From NCBI RefSeq assembly GCF_000208865.1, contig NC_018395.1, positions 3,317,920-3,381,919 of the forward strand: 64,000 nucleotides of DNA, written 5' to 3'. This DNA comes from Neospora caninum Liverpool (taxonomy: Eukaryota > Apicomplexa > Conoidasida > Eucoccidiorida > Sarcocystidae). Positions 60,188 to 64,000 of the stretch are shown piece by piece (position 1 is the stretch's first letter; each line of letters opens with the position of its first letter). The notes beneath the pieces are model-generated. The model saw nothing but the letters and a program-made list of their open reading frames with translations, did not search any database and was not told where the DNA came from. Both the position numbers and the translations under genes were made by a program.

Positions 60188-62463
60188 ATCGAAGCAGGGG
60201 TGCGAAGAGAGGGGAGAACGCACGGACTAGACGCGAGTTGTGAGACGGGAAAACGAGAGGACGACAAGCAGCAACGCTGGCGGGCACCGCGAAACTGTCA
60301 AATGCCACGAAGGCAAAATGCTACAGGTGGAGAACAGCCTGGCGTCACGGATCAGGTTCCACACGCGTGGCCCACCAAAGACTCTTTCTCCGACCAGACG
60401 TGTTGGCCCTAGTGCATTCTGTTCGTCCCCGGTGCGCTTATCTCCCGTCGATGCTATTTTCTGCACCCACGGGGGAAAAGGCACCCTGACGCATGCAAAT
60501 GACGCTTCTTTCAGTCCATTTCTCTCAGAAAGGAAAAAGTCGACAGGCTGTGCATGTCGCTAGACAGAGTTGGCCGATCGCAGCGTCGCCGCTCGGAACA
60601 AGCACCAGTTTTTGACTGTTTCACCCTCTTGATGTTGTCCCTTCCCTCTCTCCTGAACCTTCTCTGCCCACCAGAAAAGAATTTTTGCAGTCCCGGTTGC
60701 TGCCGGTGTGCTCGGCTGGGGCGCCTGCTCGGAGAGGACGAGTCGAGCCAGCCGTGCGGGACGAGCGGTTGTTCGAGAGAAATCAAGCGGACGACACGCG
60801 AAACAAGCCGCAATCTTCCCGACTACGAATCGCTTCCCCGCGAAGAAAAACGAGGAAACTGCCGGGGAAATCGAGAGAGTCTTCCGCAGCTTTCCCGTGT
60901 GTGTGTATACGCTGAGTTTCGGACGTGCACGAGACGCTGTTGAGAACTCTCTCGGGCGAGACGCCGTCGCTAGGCGTGTTCCAAATCTGGGCAGATCTGG
61001 GCTTATCGAAAACATTTCCTGATAAAGCACAGGTATGAGTCCCTCTTCAGGGTGTCTTGCACATTCACGAGTTAAATTTCCACGTTTTCCCCTTACCAGT
61101 GTTGGGGCAGGAAGGCTGATGCATGTCCCCCTCGACTGCGCGTTTCTGCGCGGCTCGCCGAGGCCGCAACAGCGCCGCGAGAGTTTCTTCAGAAGGCAAC
61201 GTCTTTGGTACCGCGCGCGCTCGGTCACCGAAAGAAGAAAATGGAGATGGTGAAGAAGCAAGAAGCACACCTACGCGTGCTTATCTCAACGGCAGAACGC
61301 GGCGCCAAAGACTCGGTCCATCTCGTAGACTTAGGGAAGGAACACAAACAGAAAGCCGTTTCGAGGCTGTCATTCATTGTGCCGTCGCTCTGGGGCACTC
61401 GATCGCCTTCCCCCCAGGGAAGATGCCGCCAAACACGAAGGTCCGAAAGAGACCCTGTGCACCACAAAAAAACGGAAGAGACACCATTTGGAAGTGGGGA
61501 GACTTGAGCTTTGCCGGTTTCTGAGCCAGAAAAAGGAGACAAACTGCCTTCTGGAAAAGACGATCCTGCTCGAGGCAACAGCGTCAAATGCCCAGCGCGC
61601 TGGTGTGTCTGTCTGACTGGCGGTGCACGCGAGAAACATGAGGTCCATCAATCCGCAAGCAGTTGAGCTCGTCTTTGCTTTTGCGTTTCAGCTTTTCGAA
61701 ACTCTCCGTGTCGTTTCCAGCCGTGATCGGCAGCGGATTTGTCGCGAGCAAGCGTGGTCGCGTCGAAGCTGTCTCCTGAGCGGGGCGCCTTTTCCCGGCA
61801 AAAAGAGGCGAGAAAAACCTCCTCCGCGCCGTGGTTCGTCTCGTGCAGAGAGACGGGAAGCGACATGGGGGAACGTCAAGTTCGATTCTCTTCACAGATG
61901 TGGCCTCCGCAAATTTCCCCTGTGTCATACAGTTCAGTGTAGCAGTTGATTCCTGCGCTAGCCGGCCCTTGGCGTGCCGGCTGGGCGGCTCTTCTGTCTC
62001 GTCCCGGTTTGTGTCATGTTCTTTCATCAGCTCCTGCACACAGCACAGACGTCACAGGCGGTTCCTTTCCCTGTGATGACGCTGCTTGCGTGGTGATGTC
62101 GTCCACACCGTGATTTTATTTTGAAGGATCTGCCCCACGTCTTGAGATCAAAGTCCGAAAAGAACGGGATACCGTACGTTCGGAGCTGCAAGGACGCACA
62201 GCTCACCAGCTTCCTGTTCGTGTGTATCCTCATTTTAGGTTAGTCTGTGAGCGCTGTCCAGTTTCGAGCGGTGCAACGCAGCCGCGAGACACCTGGCCAC
62301 CCGCTGTTTTCCGGATTGGCATCCCCTCGTCGCTTTTTCATCACTCATCTAGAGAGAGAAAGCTAGAAGGGGGGAGGACCCGGCACGCACAGCAGAGACA
62401 ACACAGCGAATAGCTGGGGTACGCTGCCCAACACGAGAAGCATGCGTGAACAGATACGAGGCG
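60188..62463. promoter_or_regulatory. Divergent promoter region between ABC transporter and MoaE-like gene
   Basis: The two genes are transcribed away from each other from this 2.3 kb. CGCATGCA at 60490-60497 lies about 300 bases before the ABC start. Open frames up to about 230 codons exist but none has recognisable content. A 5' exon of the MoaE-like gene could lie here; I could not place one. Confidence 0.35.
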
Positions 62464-63604
62464 ATGATGGCGGTGCCGAGAGAAAGGGATATTAGCACGC
62501 CACCGTTGGAAGGAAACACGCAGAGAAATGGAGAAGAACGAGAAGGGGAAACGCAAGAAGACAGCCAACGAAACGGAGAGGCAGAAAAGGGCCAAGGGAG
62601 TAACGAAGGAAATGAGAAGGAGAAACCGAACACCCAACACGTCGGAAGAGAGAACGAGGAAGAAGTGGTTCTCGCAAGTGAAAAGGAAAAAGATCGTGCC
62701 GCCATCACCGTACGGCGTCTACAGCTGGAAGCGGACTTCGCTTTCGTCCAAAGTCCGCTCTCTGGAGCCACGTCTGTATTTGTTGGCACAACGCGAGCCA
62801 CATCAACTTCGTATCCCTCTTCCGGTTCAACATCGCGTTCTGGGCGATGGCCCTCCCCTTCCCTTCCCGGTGGAACTTCTTCTTCCTCCCCGGTTGATAT
62901 GTCATCGCAGGCTTCGTCTAACGACGAAACTAAAGGACCACCTCACCATAACAGCACCAAGGCCACCTTACCGTCTGACCGTTATTCTCTGTCCTGTCAG
63001 AGTCCGGGAACTCGTTTTCTTCCAGTCTCACCCCCGCCGATCTCCCATTGTTCCATCGGGCCCTTTCCCGCTGTTTCGTCTAACACCAGTCTTCCTTCAT
63101 ACCTTCCTCATATCTCTTCAAACTCATTTCCTCGCGGCGTGGCTTCTCTGCACTCTTGTGCCTCTTCCGAGTCACCCGTCCCTCGTCGTCTGTCATCGCC
63201 GCACAGCCACTTGGCGGCGTCACACTCCGAACAAGCAATCGTGACAGGCGGTCCTTTAGGGAGGAGAAAGGAAGTTTCAAGCACAGAGGAACAAAGAAGT
63301 ATCTCAAAAGAAAACCCAGTCACAGAAAAGGAGAAGAAAATGGATCAGGTCCACAGAGAAGCCGAGCGGCAAGTAGTGGAGGCGAAAGACGGGGAGACAC
63401 AAGGCAGGCAACGCGCCCACGAGGGGTTGGTGCAGTCGCAAGATGAGACAGACTATGAGGTTGTCGCTCTTGACCTGGAGTGTTACACCTCTATGGCTGT
63501 TAAGTGCCTTCTCTCCATGTGCAGCGTTGTACGACAGGCCTTTCCTGAAGTCGAGAGAATTGCAGTCTCCCACAGAAAGGGACGCGTACCTGTAGGAGAG
63601 CCTG
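62464..63604 (+). CDS. MoaE-like molybdopterin synthase large subunit, 5' part, runs off the window
   Basis: The visible exon runs from an ATG at 62464 to a donor G|GTACGG at 63604/63605; the remainder should lie beyond 64000. MoaE joins MoaD-thiocarboxylate to precursor Z to make molybdopterin. Two MoaE blocks are clear: SPLSGATSVFVGTTR (about residues 97-111), then LDLECYTSMAVKCLL with RIAVSHRKGRVPVGE (about 336-379). Normally about ten residues separate GTTR from the LxxExY block. Here about 220 Ser/Pro/Thr-rich then charged residues intervene with no splice signals needed. The N-terminal ~85 residues are Glu/Lys/Arg-rich. The C-terminal piece with the catalytic lysine region is not in view. 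Whether the enzyme is active, and whether MoaD is present in the genome, cannot be judged here. Confidence 0.75.
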
Positions 63605-64000
63605 GTACGGTCTTTCTCTTTTCCTTCACGTCAAGTCGTACTACACTTACTTAAATTACGCAGCGATTGCTTCCCGTTTTTAGTGGATAGCGTTTTGTGT
63701 ATGCTGTCGCTTGTAGTCTACATATGCGCACTTATACATACAGATACACTGTGATGTGCATACATTCATCGGAATATATCCCGACATCGATGCATTCAGG
63801 CACGCGTGAACGTATGCAAGAACAGTGCATGGATACGCGTAAGCGTGGGTCAAGAGTTTTAAGCTGTACAGAATCACCACTCCGATGAAAGGATGACACG
63901 CTCTGTAGACGACCGCTGGCAAACAGCTGTCATCCGTTTTGAAAGTTATCCGCTGGAACGCGCGTTCGCGCGGTGTCGACCGCTGGCCCGATATTGTTTC
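63605..64000 (+). other. Intron of the MoaE-like gene (presumed) at the window edge
   Basis: After the GTACGG donor no continuation of the MoaE C-terminus is readable before 64000. The sequence contains ATACA/TACAT-rich stretches like other introns in this window. Confidence 0.4.

Noticed and set aside
60187..60223. Extending the ABC transporter start to 60223
   Set aside because: The codon at 60223 is GTG; 60187 is the first ATG in the frame.
14052..63604. The carrier, ABC transporter and MoaE-like genes as one functional cluster
   Set aside because: Strands differ, spacers are long and eukaryotic promoters are separate; proximity alone is not evidence.

Overview
The window is nuclear DNA from a eukaryote, most likely a cyst-forming coccidian (Sarcocystidae: Toxoplasma, Neospora or Hammondia type). 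The support is: genes split by short GT-AG introns, Ser/Pro/Arg-rich disordered protein extensions, CT-rich leaders on the sense strand, AT microsatellites confined to introns and spacers, and repeated TGCATGC motifs a few hundred bases upstream of starts, a motif familiar from Toxoplasma promoters. Genus and species cannot be fixed by reading alone. No operon, CRISPR array, insertion sequence or prophage was seen.

Layout. (1) 895-5628 (+): RlmI-type SAM-dependent RNA methyltransferase, 7 exons, with a complete tRNA-Arg(TCG) gene at 4230-4302 inside its fifth intron. (2) 7748-12153 (+): bacterial/organelle-type tyrosyl-tRNA synthetase, 3 exons, with a ~490-residue N-terminal extension. (3) 13199-13760 (-): weak small-gene model. 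(4) 14052-16743 (-): phase-consistent five-exon gene for an unrecognised 191-residue protein. (5) 19947-23650 (-): mitochondrial carrier family protein, 7 exons. (6) 23651-29155: long gene-poor stretch holding a lower-GC island, a 75-bp-arm inverted repeat and a perfect (CTT)76 tract. (7) 29156-40684 (+): giant BK-like potassium channel, 6 exons, ~2951 residues. (8) 42787-46343 (-): coatomer gamma subunit, 2 exons, 1032 residues. (9) 46344-49999: spacer with two weak small ORFs. (10) 50000-60187 (-): ABCB-type half transporter of the ABCB6/HMT1/ATM kind, 14 exons, 1212 residues. (11) 62464-63604 onward (+): 5' part of a MoaE-like molybdopterin synthase large subunit split by a ~220-residue insertion; it runs off the window.

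The genes do not form one pathway. Several products probably act in organelles: the TyrRS and perhaps the methyltransferase in the apicoplast or mitochondrion, the carrier in the mitochondrial inner membrane, and the ABCB6/ATM-type transporter in a mitochondrial, vacuolar or endosomal membrane. Gamma-COP serves Golgi traffic and the BK-like channel ion flux. Exon borders were placed by hand from GT-AG sites, reading-phase agreement and family alignment from memory. Every multi-exon model given as complete sums to a multiple of three, but none has transcript support here.
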